Shown piece after piece: positions 50,141-61,494 of a stretch of 64,000 nucleotides of DNA. Positions within the stretch are counted from its first letter, which is position 1, and each line of letters starts with the position of its first letter. The position numbers and the translations under genes were made by a program. This stretch comes from Prunella strophiata. Its lineage: Eukaryota > Chordata > Aves > Passeriformes > Prunellidae. The stretch spans positions 58,591,551 through 58,655,550 of the forward strand of contig JAZBQD010000030.1 of assembly GCA_036583965.1 (NCBI GenBank), read 5' to 3'. The notes beneath the pieces are model-generated. The model saw nothing but the letters and a program-made list of their open reading frames with translations, was not told the DNA's origin and searched no databases.

Positions 50141-50360
50141 CTACATCCTCCCAGGCTGGCCCAAGGTCAGGTTTCTGGGATCCAGCTGGGATGTAGATGG
50201 ATTGAACGAGCCTGTCAAACAGCATAATGGTTTCCTGGTGTGATCTGCAGAGTGTTTCTACACTGCAGTGTGACCACTGTTCAAACAGAACACATTTAAA
50301 ACAAGATAGCCCAAAGAAAATTCTGCAAGATGTGTAGCTCTGGCAAGGATGGTGCTGTGC
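50141..50360 (-). other. candidate coding exon, unknown protein
   Basis: On the minus strand a good acceptor (CCAATTTTAG) is followed by 220 open bases ending at a strong donor, GTAG|GTGAGA. In the frame set by the acceptor this gives 73 codons with mixed, protein-like composition, Cys-rich in its first half (for example FKCVLFEQWSHCSVETLC), then IPAGSQKPDLGPAWEDV. If the donor is ignored the frame stays open to a stop at about 49959, roughly 134 codons. The block is less AT-rich than its surroundings. I recognise no domain and no repeat family. It might be an exon, an old transposon fragment or chance. Confidence 0.25.
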
Positions 50361-51094
50361 CTAAAATTGGAAGTACAGTGAAGCAGACTGATGAGATCCA
50401 TCAGTTCTTTCAACTCTTCCTTCTTCACTAAGCCCTACAGGTATTAATGGTACCAGCCCCTGCTCTCCTGCTATCCAGACTACTTCAGGAAGCCTACTGA
50501 TAAGGCTGGTTTCATCCTATACTCAATGTCTACTGCACGAGGAGCCACAGACTCTCAGGGCAAAAATGATCTCATTCTCAAAAGATCTAGCATTAACACT
50601 TAAATTAAATAATGACTTATTCATTTATGTGAAATTTATTACATTGTATTTGAGATATAAGCACTAAATTTACTTAAGTTATGTTTTATTAATTCTAAAA
50701 AATTACTTGAAAGAGTAACAAATTTGACTTGCTGCTTAAATAATTTAATTCCTTAACTGAATAATTGTTTTACTTTACATTTCAAAAAGTATAAGAAACT
50801 CACTGTTGTTTCATGCTGTGAAATAGCTTTTAACTTTTCTTAAAAACCACCCGTGGTTCAGAGATGTTTAAATGTTAAATCTTAAAGTCAGCTGTCATGA
50901 ACTCCTCAAAGCAGAGATGATAACATATATATAAAAATGCATATTACTCCATAAACCTTAAATTTTAATCATTCTTCAAGTATCATAGTATCCTAATATT
51001 TAAATTACAGTTTATTTTACTGCAGATGGTAAAAACTAACATGGAGATGTAAAGTTACCTTGGATAGATATCCTTACCTCGGAAAAACAGAGAG

Positions 51095-51191
51095 TGGAAC
51101 TCTTAACTCTGTATTCAGTCCAACTCTTTATAAGTTAAACTCAATGATCTCAGAGGTCCTTTCCAAGCTAATTGGTTACCTGATTCTGTGA
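51095..51191 (+). mobile_element. CR1 LINE 3' terminus, short copy
   Basis: The clear part is 51131-51191: 'aactcaatgatctcagagg', 'tcctttccaagctaattgg' and the tail 'cctgattctgtgaa'. The wording (AATTGGTT...GATTCTGTG) places it in a different CR1 subfamily from the copies with 'ttatgattctatga' ends. Confidence 0.75.
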
Positions 51192-51529
51192 AGTGAGAAT
51201 ATGTGAGAGCATCAACCCAGGACTGAAGGTTGACGTATTGGCAAGAACAAAGTTAGAAGCTAGAAACTTTATCTTCTTTCCATGGGAAAGTTTGGTGCCT
51301 TGAATGTCATTTGGAGGACATGCCAGCCCCAGCCTGCACCCAGCCACCCTCTCCATGCACACTGCTGAGCTCCCACTGCAAAGGCAGGGTCCTGGGAAAC
51401 CTACGGTGAAAGGAAACAAAGATGATCAATGTCATCCTCTTTCTTTTGGGACAAAATTAGGTAAATAGGTTTTTCATCTTGGAAGACAAATTAATTGAGA
51501 GGGATATAAATGTTAGTGAGGGATACAAT
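51192..51529. other. unassigned block between CR1 and ERV pieces
   Basis: A moderately GC-rich part (51300-51415) gives a minus-strand open frame (51168-51419) without a domain. Its first bases resemble the ERV sequence found after the neighbouring CR1 end (see findings). It may be part of the same composite. Confidence 0.35.
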
Positions 51530-51757
51530 AGTGGATGTCATGGAGGACATGAATACTGAAGGTCTGGGTAGAGCTGCAGGGACCTCTGTGAGAAGCACAG
51601 TTTGGGCTGTTCCATGCTGGGCACAGCTGGTTCCAGCTGTCTCCAGCTGACCCACATCAGGGTCCCACAGCCAAGGGCTGGAGCCTTGGGCTAAACATAA
51701 AATGGTGAAAAATGCTGCAAAGTGAGAGAGAGAGAAGTTAGAGAATAAGTCCTATGG
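51530..51757 (+). mobile_element. probable ERVL-like internal fragment, left part
   Basis: This is a GC-richer block ('gtctgggtagagctgcagg', 'gctggttccagctgtctcc', 'ggctggagccttgggctaa') that ends at the border of a CR1 copy. Similar wording occurs in avian ERVL-type elements, and the matching right part resumes after the CR1. No gag, pol or env frame survives. Confidence 0.4.
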
Positions 51758-52115
51758 GTAACAGCTGATGGAGCTGGGACTGTTTAGTCCACAGAGAAGG
51801 AGGCTTAGGGACCTGAAAGGAGGTTGTAGCACAGTGAGGGCTGGTCTGTTCTCCCAGGCAGCAAGTAAGACAAATAGACACAGTCTTAAGCTATGCCAAG
51901 GAAATTTTAGGTTGGACATTAGGAGGAATTTTTTCACAGAAAGTTTGATTAGACATTGGAATGGGTTACTTGGGGAGGTGGTGGAGTCCTGGAGATGTTT
52001 AAGAAAAGATTAACATGGCAGATGGTGCCATGGTCTAGTTAACAGGGTGGTGTTGGGTCATAGGTTGGACTTGGTGATGTCAGAGGTCATTTCCAACCTA
52101 ATTGATCCTATGGTT
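51758..52115 (+). mobile_element. CR1 LINE 3' fragment nested in ERV sequence
   Basis: This CR1 copy runs from 'gctgatggagctgggactg' near 51763 through 'ggttggacattaggaggaa' and 'atggtctagttaacagggt' to the 3' end 'ttccaacctaattgatcc' near 52102. It covers the 3' end of the coding region and the 3' UTR. The tail has drifted (CTATGGTTCTTGG). It appears to be inserted in the ERV-like sequence on either side. Confidence 0.85.
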
Positions 52116-52445
52116 CTTGGAAATGAGAATATGCAAGAACTTCAGCCCTGCAGACACCCAGATTGGTGAAAAAGAAGAAGGAGAAGATGTTCCAGACACC
52201 CAAGCAGAGATTCCTCTGCAGCCTGTGGTGCAGACCTTGGTGAAGCTGATGTCCCTCTGCAGCCCATGGAGGTCCATGGGTGAGCAGAGATCCACTTGCA
52301 GCCCATGGAGGAGCCCACACCACACCTATGAACTCTTTCATCATTTTTTCTCCCCTGCCTTATTGAAGAAGGGGAGTGAGAAGGCAACTGAGCAGGGTGT
52401 CTGGCTGCTGGCCAAGGTCAAGCCTCTCCTGAGGCTTTGACAAAT
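52116..52445 (+). mobile_element. avian ERVL-like remnant, right part
   Basis: It starts at 'gagaatatgcaagaacttc' and includes three diverged units of about 40 bp, each containing TGCAGCC(C/T)(A/G)TGG (at about 52217, 52258 and 52297), a layout familiar from the 3' internal part of avian ERVL-type elements. Near 52400-52430 it ends with 'tgtctggctgctggccaag', which resembles the terminal bases of the associated LTR. The plus-strand open frame at 52102-52440 is fortuitous: it crosses the CR1 border and matches no intact viral protein. Confidence 0.6.
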
Positions 52446-55400
52446 TCTGGCAGGAAGAACTCATTTTCTTAAGAAGTAAATTGTGCACTGGTAAAAGAAA
52501 AAATATGGCACTATTTAGGTTAATAGTGCCTATTAAGAGTAGGTTAAATAAAGCCAAATAATATAAAGTTTGCATTGTAAAGGTAGTTCAAGATGGTAAT
52601 ATCATGCATACTTTCTAGTCTGGTCTTTGAACTTGCAGGTGCAACTCCCCCTGAATGCAAGGAAGGACTTTAATAAGGTCTAACTTACCAACACCATCTA
52701 ACTTAACACACCATCTAAGGAGCCATGCCATGGAAGAATATGTGCTATATAATTTCCAGGAAAAAGAAATTAATCCAAATATTATATTAAAATAAAAAAA
52801 AAAAAAAATAGGTGGATTCTGTCTTCCAGATGTTACAGCACCTGATCAGAAGAAAACCTTTTCATTCTGCAATATGATAGGAAGTCAAAGGATTAATGCT
52901 AATACCATAACTACAGATATGCATGAAAAATGTTTGCATTATCACTCTGCCTATTCCCTTCAATAAACTCCTAAAACTGCAGTCAGGAAAGCATCAGCTT
53001 GAAAAGAATGAATGGCATATATGCTGTGTTTCTGGCTGATAGTACAATGTTCAGATAGTGAGACAATGACAAATTCCAGAACATGCTGCTGAGAATGAAT
53101 TGTACATGATGAAGCCAATTAGGGCTAGAGTTCCAGCATTTTCCAGCAACCTTCAGATCTTGCATTTGACAATTTTAATTGTGGATGCCTTGTGCCAGGA
53201 GTTCAAAACCAAATGAATATGTGATATCACCTAACCCTCATCCCCTCAATAAATGTGACTCATCATGATTCCAAAATCAAACAAGAGTGTTGAATTTTAA
53301 GTCAATTATATCCAACTAAGCTCCAATTGTCTTTCCCATATACATTTTCTAGTTTAGTTTGGTGAAGTATATAAAATTTAAAGAGCTCTAGGAAAAAGAA
53401 TTAAGGAGCACTGAAGAGAAGTGTGGTTTATGTTAAAGTCATTCCTTTGAACACCTGTGAAACTGTTGAGTTTAATTGGGCTACATCTGCTCCTGATTTT
53501 GCAAGTTCTGACTGATTATCTATCCTTATATTGTATTGAGTTGTCTCTTGCTTTTTCCTTTCTGTATGTTATTTGGGGTGCAGTTAACTCGGATGATACA
53601 CCTGAGAAATGAGCAATCTAAAAATCTGCAAGCTGTGTGGGATTTGGTAGTTCTCAAAGACAAACATTCAATAGGCAGACAGATTTACAGGTTTAGTTGG
53701 TATGGCTTCAAAAAGACTAACTCTGGCAATGATGTGGCTTATACTGATGTCACAGAGTCCAACAGAAATGGAGAATCAGCAGTAGAAATAGAAGGAGAAA
53801 TTACAGTTTCCAGGTGGAATGTTTCTTCCACGTAGCATAAAAACAAGACTGTAGCTGCTTTCTTTGGAGGAATTCCATGCACCATCACAGGAGACAGTAC
53901 AAGGCCATATCATGTCCTGAAATACACTTTATGTCTGCTCATTTTATGCAACATGGGTTATACTGATTCATTGCGGCAAAAATCCTGACTTCCTGGATTA
54001 GACTCTTAGCACATCTTTATGAGTCAGAGCAGCATTAAATCACTGTTATTTCAATGATTTGGAAGCATAGAAAAAGAGGAGAGAGAATATCAAAGGTGGA
54101 ACATAAGCAAGACTGTGGTAACTATAAGACTTCAGTTCAACACCCCTATCCTGCTACTGCAGAATGTTAAATTAAAGGTAATTCAGCTTGAATGAAAAGC
54201 TATCTGAACTTGTGGTTTTGCTTCTGCTTGTCTCACAACTGCCCCTTTCTGCCCTTCAGTCCCATTACAAATGCTTCATTCCTAATGGAGAGCAAACCCA
54301 ATCTGTATTCCCATAATTCACAAATATTTGGAGAAACAGCTCATGAAGTGTTGCCAATTTTATTTAGAAAGATCAAGTTATATCTACATTTTCTTTCACA
54401 GTCTAGTAGATGGAGCACTGTAGTAGGTGGAAAATTCAGGATCATCATCCTGCTCAGCATTAGGCATTTCAAACTGGATGTAACCAGGACCTATACAAAG
54501 TGTCCTGAAGAACAGGAGAAGAGCTGTACCACATGTTTTATCTCACATTCTTTTTGAAACCATGTAAGAGATGGACACATTAAAATTATGTTTTTTATTT
54601 AAACCCCAATAATTGATGGTGTCCCCAGAGCAAGAACAGAAGAATCTGTGGAACTCAGGAAAAGTTAAAAATTATATAACAAAAAAATAAAAAGCAGAGG
54701 TTCATATTTATAATGGAGTTTGTTAGAATGTCTATCCACTAAAATTGAGCAGAGTTTGACCATTGATATTTAATGGAGCACTGAATGTTTTAAAAATAAT
54801 TTTAACTATAATATCTGTTTATTTGAGGAACAGTGATAGCAAGCCCTCAAGAATATAGAAAACTGCAGACTTTATATAAGATTTAAAAAGACATGTAGGA
54901 AAAAACTAGCAAAAAAAATTTGTTCTTTTAAAATGTCAGCAGATCTGTAGCCTGGAGAGAGTTCAATTTTCTCCTGTCAGGAGTTTGAGATTTAAGTAAA
55001 AATTAGTGCTTAAATATAAAAATATTTTCCTATCCATTTTTTTTGCAGTACATGAATGGCTTAAGTTTATCTGCAATACAGGAAAGCAAAAGCTGTGCAT
55101 TCTTTCTCTGGAAATATTATTAAAAATATTGCTGTCCTTCAGAAGATTTCTGAGCTGTCAACAAGAGCTATCCCTCTGCTTAAATAAACTCCATAAGTGC
55201 CTCTTTTTTATTTTTGAGAAAAATGTAATCTAAATTTGATCTTTAAAACTCTAGGTGACTGTATGTGATCCATAGCTGTTAAGAAGAGCAACACAATTTT
55301 GAGAACAATTTTTCAGAGCAGATTTCTAGAGGTAGAAATCTGAAATTAATCTGAGGAAGAAAAGGGGTTCTTTCACTTAATAATAACCCTTTTGTTTTAA

Positions 55401-56094
55401 TAATTTAAAAATACTATTAAGAGTATTCTGTAGTTTGTTAGTTCCAAGTTCATTATTGTAATTAAAATCTGGGGGAAAAACCTTCATTTCATGGTCAAGA
55501 AGACAGTGGACAGAAATTATTTTTAAGAAATTCAAGCATGTAAAAATACCCATGGTGCGATGGGGATTTTTTTACTCTGGAAGTTTTTCACCCATCTCTT
55601 CCAAACAATTCAGATGGCTTCATTCTATCCTCCAGACCCCTTTCTGCTTGTATATTTTCTTCACCAAATTGAATCAACTTCTCTTTCCATTTTACCTTCT
55701 TGCTACAAACCTCAAAAGTTAGCCTGCTGGAGTTCAGAACAACCACTTGAAAAACTTTGTGTTTAAAACTGCATGGACCCCACAATGACTAGATATAGGT
55801 AATGTAATATCTCCTGTTTCCATCTATAGACAATGATATAAAAAGCATTTATCCCTCTTTTCTTCATTGTATGCTTTACATTAACATATTTGTCATAACA
55901 ACAGATTTTCCACAACACAGAGAAAAGAAATCACAACTTCCCATAGCTGGAAATTTCTCAAGTTAAATGTGGTATGTTCTGAAAATTTTAAAATAAAATT
56001 CTACATTTTCCCATTAAGAATATAAAGATATCCAATTTAAGAGAATATTCATATTTAGGCGGGATAATTTTTAAATGCCAAGAAAATTACCTTT

Positions 56095-56225
56095 TTCTTG
56101 AGTCATGCACAGGAAAGATGCTGAAAACACTAATTAGTCATTAATGCAGCTCAATTTGCTGTCTTAATGCCTCAGAGACAAAAGGCTGTTAAATGTTGTT
56201 ATTGTTTGTGTAATAGTAGCAATAG
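56095..56225. promoter_or_regulatory. candidate short regulatory island
   Basis: A compact, repeat-free stretch with adjacent homeodomain cores (CTAATTAGTCATTAATG near 56131-56147) and SOX-like ATTGTTTG near 56201. The texture resembles conserved noncoding DNA; conservation is not visible from one sequence. Confidence 0.25.
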
Positions 56226-56282
56226 ATACAAGTTTCCATTTCAGGCTCCTCTTGTGCTAGAAATTGCAGGCTACATAATAAT

Positions 56283-56360
56283 TTAAAAAAAAAAAAAACA
56301 AAATAAAAAAAACCCCCCAAAAAAACCAAAAAAAACCCAAACAAACAAACAAACAAAAAA
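56283..56360. repeat. A-rich low-complexity tract with C interruptions
   Basis: Runs of A are broken by blocks of C (AACCCCCCAAAAAAACC) and end in four CAAA units. It is low-complexity sequence, not a recognised element. Confidence 0.85.
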
Positions 56361-59300
56361 TCTCATATTATAAAATTAGATTTCAAAAATTACACAAATA
56401 AAGCAATGGAAGGGACAGTACTCAGAGCAAAGCTGTGTTTTAGAGCATTTTGCCTGAAAATTGTTGTTCATGTAAACATTGAACTAATTAATATCTCCAG
56501 CCAGACCAGTGGTTAGGTTAGTTAGTCAAAGATCCTATGGCTTTCTTTTGTTCAAACATTTTCAGTATTCCAGCAAGCAGAATCTGAAGCAAACATAAGC
56601 AGCATGCTGACTAATTGCAACCTGTCATAATAAATGACTGGATCTACTCAAATTCAACAGCTCATATAAAGAAAGTACTCCCAGCTGAATTGTGCAGATG
56701 AAAGAAAAGTCAGTTTTATTTATTTAGTATTCTGTTATTCAATTGTGTCCCTTCTTGCAGCCTAGGTTATCATCATACAAGTCATACCTTCTGGGGATAT
56801 ATTTTTAGAGCTGCTAGTAAAAGAATAACCCTTCTGCTTGAAAAGTTTCCAACAAATAAGGAATCCTGACAAATTTGACAATCTGCAGGAGACAAAGCTG
56901 TGTGGTGGAAAACAATATCAAACTGAAAGAAAAATAAAAATAGCAAATGTGAGAAAAAGATTGTACAATTTTCCTACAGCTCTACACAGTAAAGCTTGTG
57001 ATGAAACAAGAATTTTATTCTTTACAACAAAAAGTACTAATTCTATGGTATTATGAACCTAAATAAATGGCATTTAACTAGTAAATCAACTGTTAAATAA
57101 AAATAATTAAGAAAAGGAGTAGCATTTGAGATTCTAATGTGCCTTTGACTGATTCAGTATTATATATGCTACCTTCTAAAATTATTTTAGCTAAGTCAGA
57201 ATGTACAATCTACTAGAACTCGTTGGAGGTTTTCTAAGTACAAAAAGGTGGAATGAAATGTGCTGCTACCCTCCCAGTTAACAGGTTTTTCTTAAAGCTT
57301 TCCTTAAGTACACCTTTCCCTGACTAGCTTTTTCAAAATAAGCCTGAGCCACCTTCAAAGAATTTGGAAACCAGATCATCTTGCTCACTCTCCCAAATTT
57401 AGACAACGACATAAAAAATGTTAAGGAGAGTTAAACATTCTCTGCACAATGTGTGCTTCATTGCATTGTATTTTGAAGCATCAACCAAGCCATCAAAAGG
57501 AACCACAAGATTATTTCTTCCTCAGCCTCCCCATATGAATTATAATCCTGAAGCACCAATATCCATTCAAATTGTCAGCTCTACCCACCTGAGCAATTAA
57601 ATATGCACGTTAATTTTTTCCATTTTAACTTCCTTCTTTTTTAACTTTTCCTCTGGAAGTTATTCATCCATCTCCCCCAGAGTAGGATTTCAGAGAAAGA
57701 GGACAAAGAGAACACATTATCTCTATCAGGTTTTCTCTTTTCTTTTTTTTTTTTTTTCTTTTTGAAAGAAACGCAATTTGTGTCTCCCTTCCATTTTCCA
57801 AAGTTACACCTCAAAAGTTAAGGAAGAAAGGAAAATCTCGACTACTCTTCCCATCAAGGTGTGGAAGCAACCAAGAAGTACTGTACTTACCTAAAAATAG
57901 TGATTCCTGACAATAAACTTCTCTTTGCAGCCTTAGAATGACTTCTATATGGAGAATTTCCTCTAGCAGTACATGCAATGCCCTTCAAAATATCACCATA
58001 CAAACATTCTGTCAAGTGAGGAATCAGATTTTAGAAGTCCCAGATGAAACGTGGCACAGACAATATAGTTAATCTGTGATTAACTAAACTAACTTCTCAG
58101 GTCTTTCTCTGGAGATCTTTGAGCAAGACTTCCTCAGATGCTTTCCACAATCATCACCTCCTCCTTTCATCAGGCTTGCTAACTGCCAGCACCCCCCTCA
58201 CTTTCTTGTCATTTGAAAAACTTTGCCATATCTTTTGGGGTCTCCACCCTTGTCTCTCCAGCACTGAGTAACCAGCACATAAGACTGTTGTCTTAGCTTT
58301 CACTCCTTTTCTTCTGGATTAAACCCTGAAAGGTTTCTGCTGCTCTCCTACCCCCATCTCTTTTCCTATTCCTAACCTCCTACCACATATCATGGGAAGT
58401 GTGCTGTTTGCCCAGATATTACCATCTTTATCTCTGCTAGGTCTATAGGCAAGCACCTCTGCTCATATTTTCAGTTCTGCCCAGAAACCTTGCTGCATCC
58501 TCTATCTTAGCAGGGATTTCACTCCAGACCTCACTGGGCTCCTTGGGCAAACAATTTACTCAGTGCAGTGAAGGTTTTTCACTACAGAAAGGGTAAATTA
58601 ACAGAACTGGTGGTGAGAAAAAGAATTATAAGCCCAGTAAAATGGCCTGGGTTTTAGTGTGGAGCTGTACTGGACTTTTCTAGAAAAGAAAGGAATTTGA
58701 TTATCATATCTTAATAGAAAAGCCAATTTGTTTAATAATAAATTCTAGTTACAGCAAAGTATTCTGGTAAAAAGAATAAATTAGAGCAGAAGATAATGGT
58801 CATCATTAAAGGAAGCAGTTGAAAAGGGATTTTATTTTTATAATGCAAAAAAAAGTAGTAAAACATATAATTTCCATCTATTTACTTCTGTTTGGTAACA
58901 TTTTACACTAATAATAATAAATGGAATAATAATCAGATTATTCATGAAAAAAAACTGTCAGTTTGACACAAAACATTAAAACATTCCTTCATGTCATCTA
59001 TAAGATTATTATTGCCTCCTTTTATGTGCATCATCTATGCCATTGTAGTATTTTAGTGTCACAATGTTGCCACATTTATCCTCAGAAATTAATTTCTGAA
59101 TACTCAATAGAAGCTCAATGTTTCAATTAAGAATGTAAATTGGCAAATTCTGTGTGAGTCCAACAAGTGTGGAAATTAAGACAGACAAAATTATTTGTAG
59201 TTTTACTCAAATTTTTCCGATAATTTACACAAATCTATTGTGACAAAAAGGTGGGTTGATACATCTTACAAATACTTTTTATCATTCTACTTTTGTTGGG

Positions 59301-59999
59301 TTGTGTTAAATCACTTTGGAACAGAAGAGTTGAACCTGACAGTTCCTGTGTATTGGATAAGTCCCCTCTCTGCTGTGTTACCACAGGAAAAGTGCACTAG
59401 GTAGGGAAAAACTTAGGAATCCATACTGTTGTTTCTCCTTTCTGAATCTGGACCATTTTTGTCTTAGCTTCCACAAAAGGGGACCCAAAATAAATCTATA
59501 AATTCAGAAGGGACATTTTGCAGTTTGAAATAATTTTCTGGAGATAAGCCCTGAAGTAGGGTCCTCTTACATATATGATATTCGAACAACAGGAAAATCC
59601 TTCTTCTTCAATTCTGCTGAAACATTTATCCTTCTTTTTGGCCCCATACACAATTAAGTTTGCCTCTTTTGATTTTAAGCTTCTCAGAATGGGAACTATA
59701 CCTTCTTGTACACTAGTAAATCCATTGCACAATGGAGTAGAAATATTCATGGGGTTCCTGGGGAACTATTGCTCTAAAAACATTATTAGGGAAATTTCAT
59801 CATATTTTTTAGGACATGAAAACCTACATGAAAACCAGTTGTTTTTACCACTCATGATTTTAAATGGGGATAGATTAAGAGACATCTGATATAAAATTAG
59901 AGAAAAATACTAATAGATACAATCAGCCAAATATCTCCACAACAGGTAAATATTATTAATAGTGCCAAATATTATTTATAGGCACATTACTTTCATCTG

Positions 60000-60130
60000 A
60001 TCTGGCACAGTAGCTAATAACGACTAAAAATAATTATAGGCTGAGATATTTGCAGATAGACAGTGACCTCATTAATTGCTGTGATGGAGATGCTGGTAGC
60101 TCCCTGCAGTGAGTCATTATAGAAGTGCAT
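60000..60130. promoter_or_regulatory. candidate short regulatory island
   Basis: A repeat-free stretch with TAATTATAGG, CATTAATTGC and an AP-1-like TGAGTCAT (near 60110-60117). These sites are suggestive only. Confidence 0.2.
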
Positions 60131-61466
60131 CAAATAACAAACATTGACAGCTAGCTCATAGTGAGTGAAGTCTGACAGATGGTCAATAAATTCAAAACTG
60201 ACACATTTTTGTAACTAAAAGGTAGGTTTGAAGGCTTTTGGGGTTCTAACAGTGCTTCTCCTGAGCACCAAATCTGGGTCATAAAAGTTAATATCCAGTT
60301 CAAGCCCTTCAAATATAAAGGAAAGAAGAAAAAACCCAAATCCTCCAGCGAGTAATCAAACTGCAGTAGGCTCAAGTTTCTAAATACCAGTGACACTTCC
60401 TCGTTCACTACTGCTAGGAATGCTGCATCATTTCTAGTCTGCCACTGCACCATGCTGTGCACCACCACAATGCATTTTATGCTAATGTGATGAGATGTCA
60501 CGCAGTTTGATATGATGTGGAACAACACAGTGGTGAAAACTTATAGACCAACATAATTACTTTCAGATAAGAATTATTAACTCAGCTGGCAGAACTCAGA
60601 TCTAAATGTGCATGATCTGAGGATAAATAAATAGATTAGATAGATTTAGTAAGAACAATTTGCAAGAATGGATATTCTGTTGTGTCTGACTCTGCAAACA
60701 GTTACTATTTAAAGTGCTTCTCCCAATACAATAGTACACACGTATTCATCTCCCTTTTGCCCTTTTCAAGACTGCCATCTTTTATTAACATTTACTTGTT
60801 TTCTGAGTTTTGCCCTTTATAACTAATTAAAACAAACATTTTTGGGGGTGTTGGTTATTTTTTAAATAGCTGAATTGACTAACACTCTTTTAATGAAATA
60901 ACTCTCCTTGGTAGTAGCATTACTGAAGGAGTAATCACAAAACTGGTAATTAAAAATAGATGCCTAGATCCTCAGCAGGAATAAAGCACTTTTAAACTTT
61001 GGAGCAGAGCCAGTTTCCTTTTCTGCAGTGCTGTCCCTGGAGTCCTCATGACCCGTTTATTGAGGGAGTTACACTGGACCAGGGACATACAGCAAAAGAA
61101 AAAGTGCAAATCATGTTTGCAAATAACAACGCTTTGTTTGTAGTTTCTGATCTTGTTCTTGGAAGCACTGAAGAGGGTATGCTTTTATTCAAAATTCAAA
61201 ACCCAAAAATGTAGACAAGAATTGGGCAGGCACAAATCTGCAAGTGAGTATATGAAAATAGGTACTGTGCTTTCAAAAAACTGGGGAAAGGGAAAGGCTC
61301 CTCTCCAAGAAAAGGAGGACAAAGTAAACAATGAGCAGCAGTAGCAGAAGACACAAGTTGTGGATTGAAGTGATTCCACCACAAGATTTCAAGATGTCAA
61401 TATCCTGGAAGACCCTAAGGACCAAGGATGCATCTGGTAGTTCTGCCAATTGTCTGAACACAACTA

Positions 61467-61494
61467 AGCATGGGCAGAAAAGCATGGGCAGAAA
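61467..61494. repeat. perfect tandem duplication of 14 bp
   Basis: AGCATGGGCAGAAA occurs twice head to tail without mismatch, indicating a recent local duplication. Confidence 0.9.

Noticed and set aside
52102..52440. 112-codon plus-strand open frame
   Set aside because: It crosses a CR1/ERV junction and reads through ERV tandem units; not an intact viral or host protein.
53536..53835. 99-codon plus-strand open frame with balanced composition in its second half
   Set aside because: TTG start, no recognisable domain and no convincing splice sites; kept only as background.
58080..58560. Pyrimidine-rich, GC-higher block as a possible exon cluster
   Set aside because: No open frame longer than chance on either strand and no repeat family recognised.
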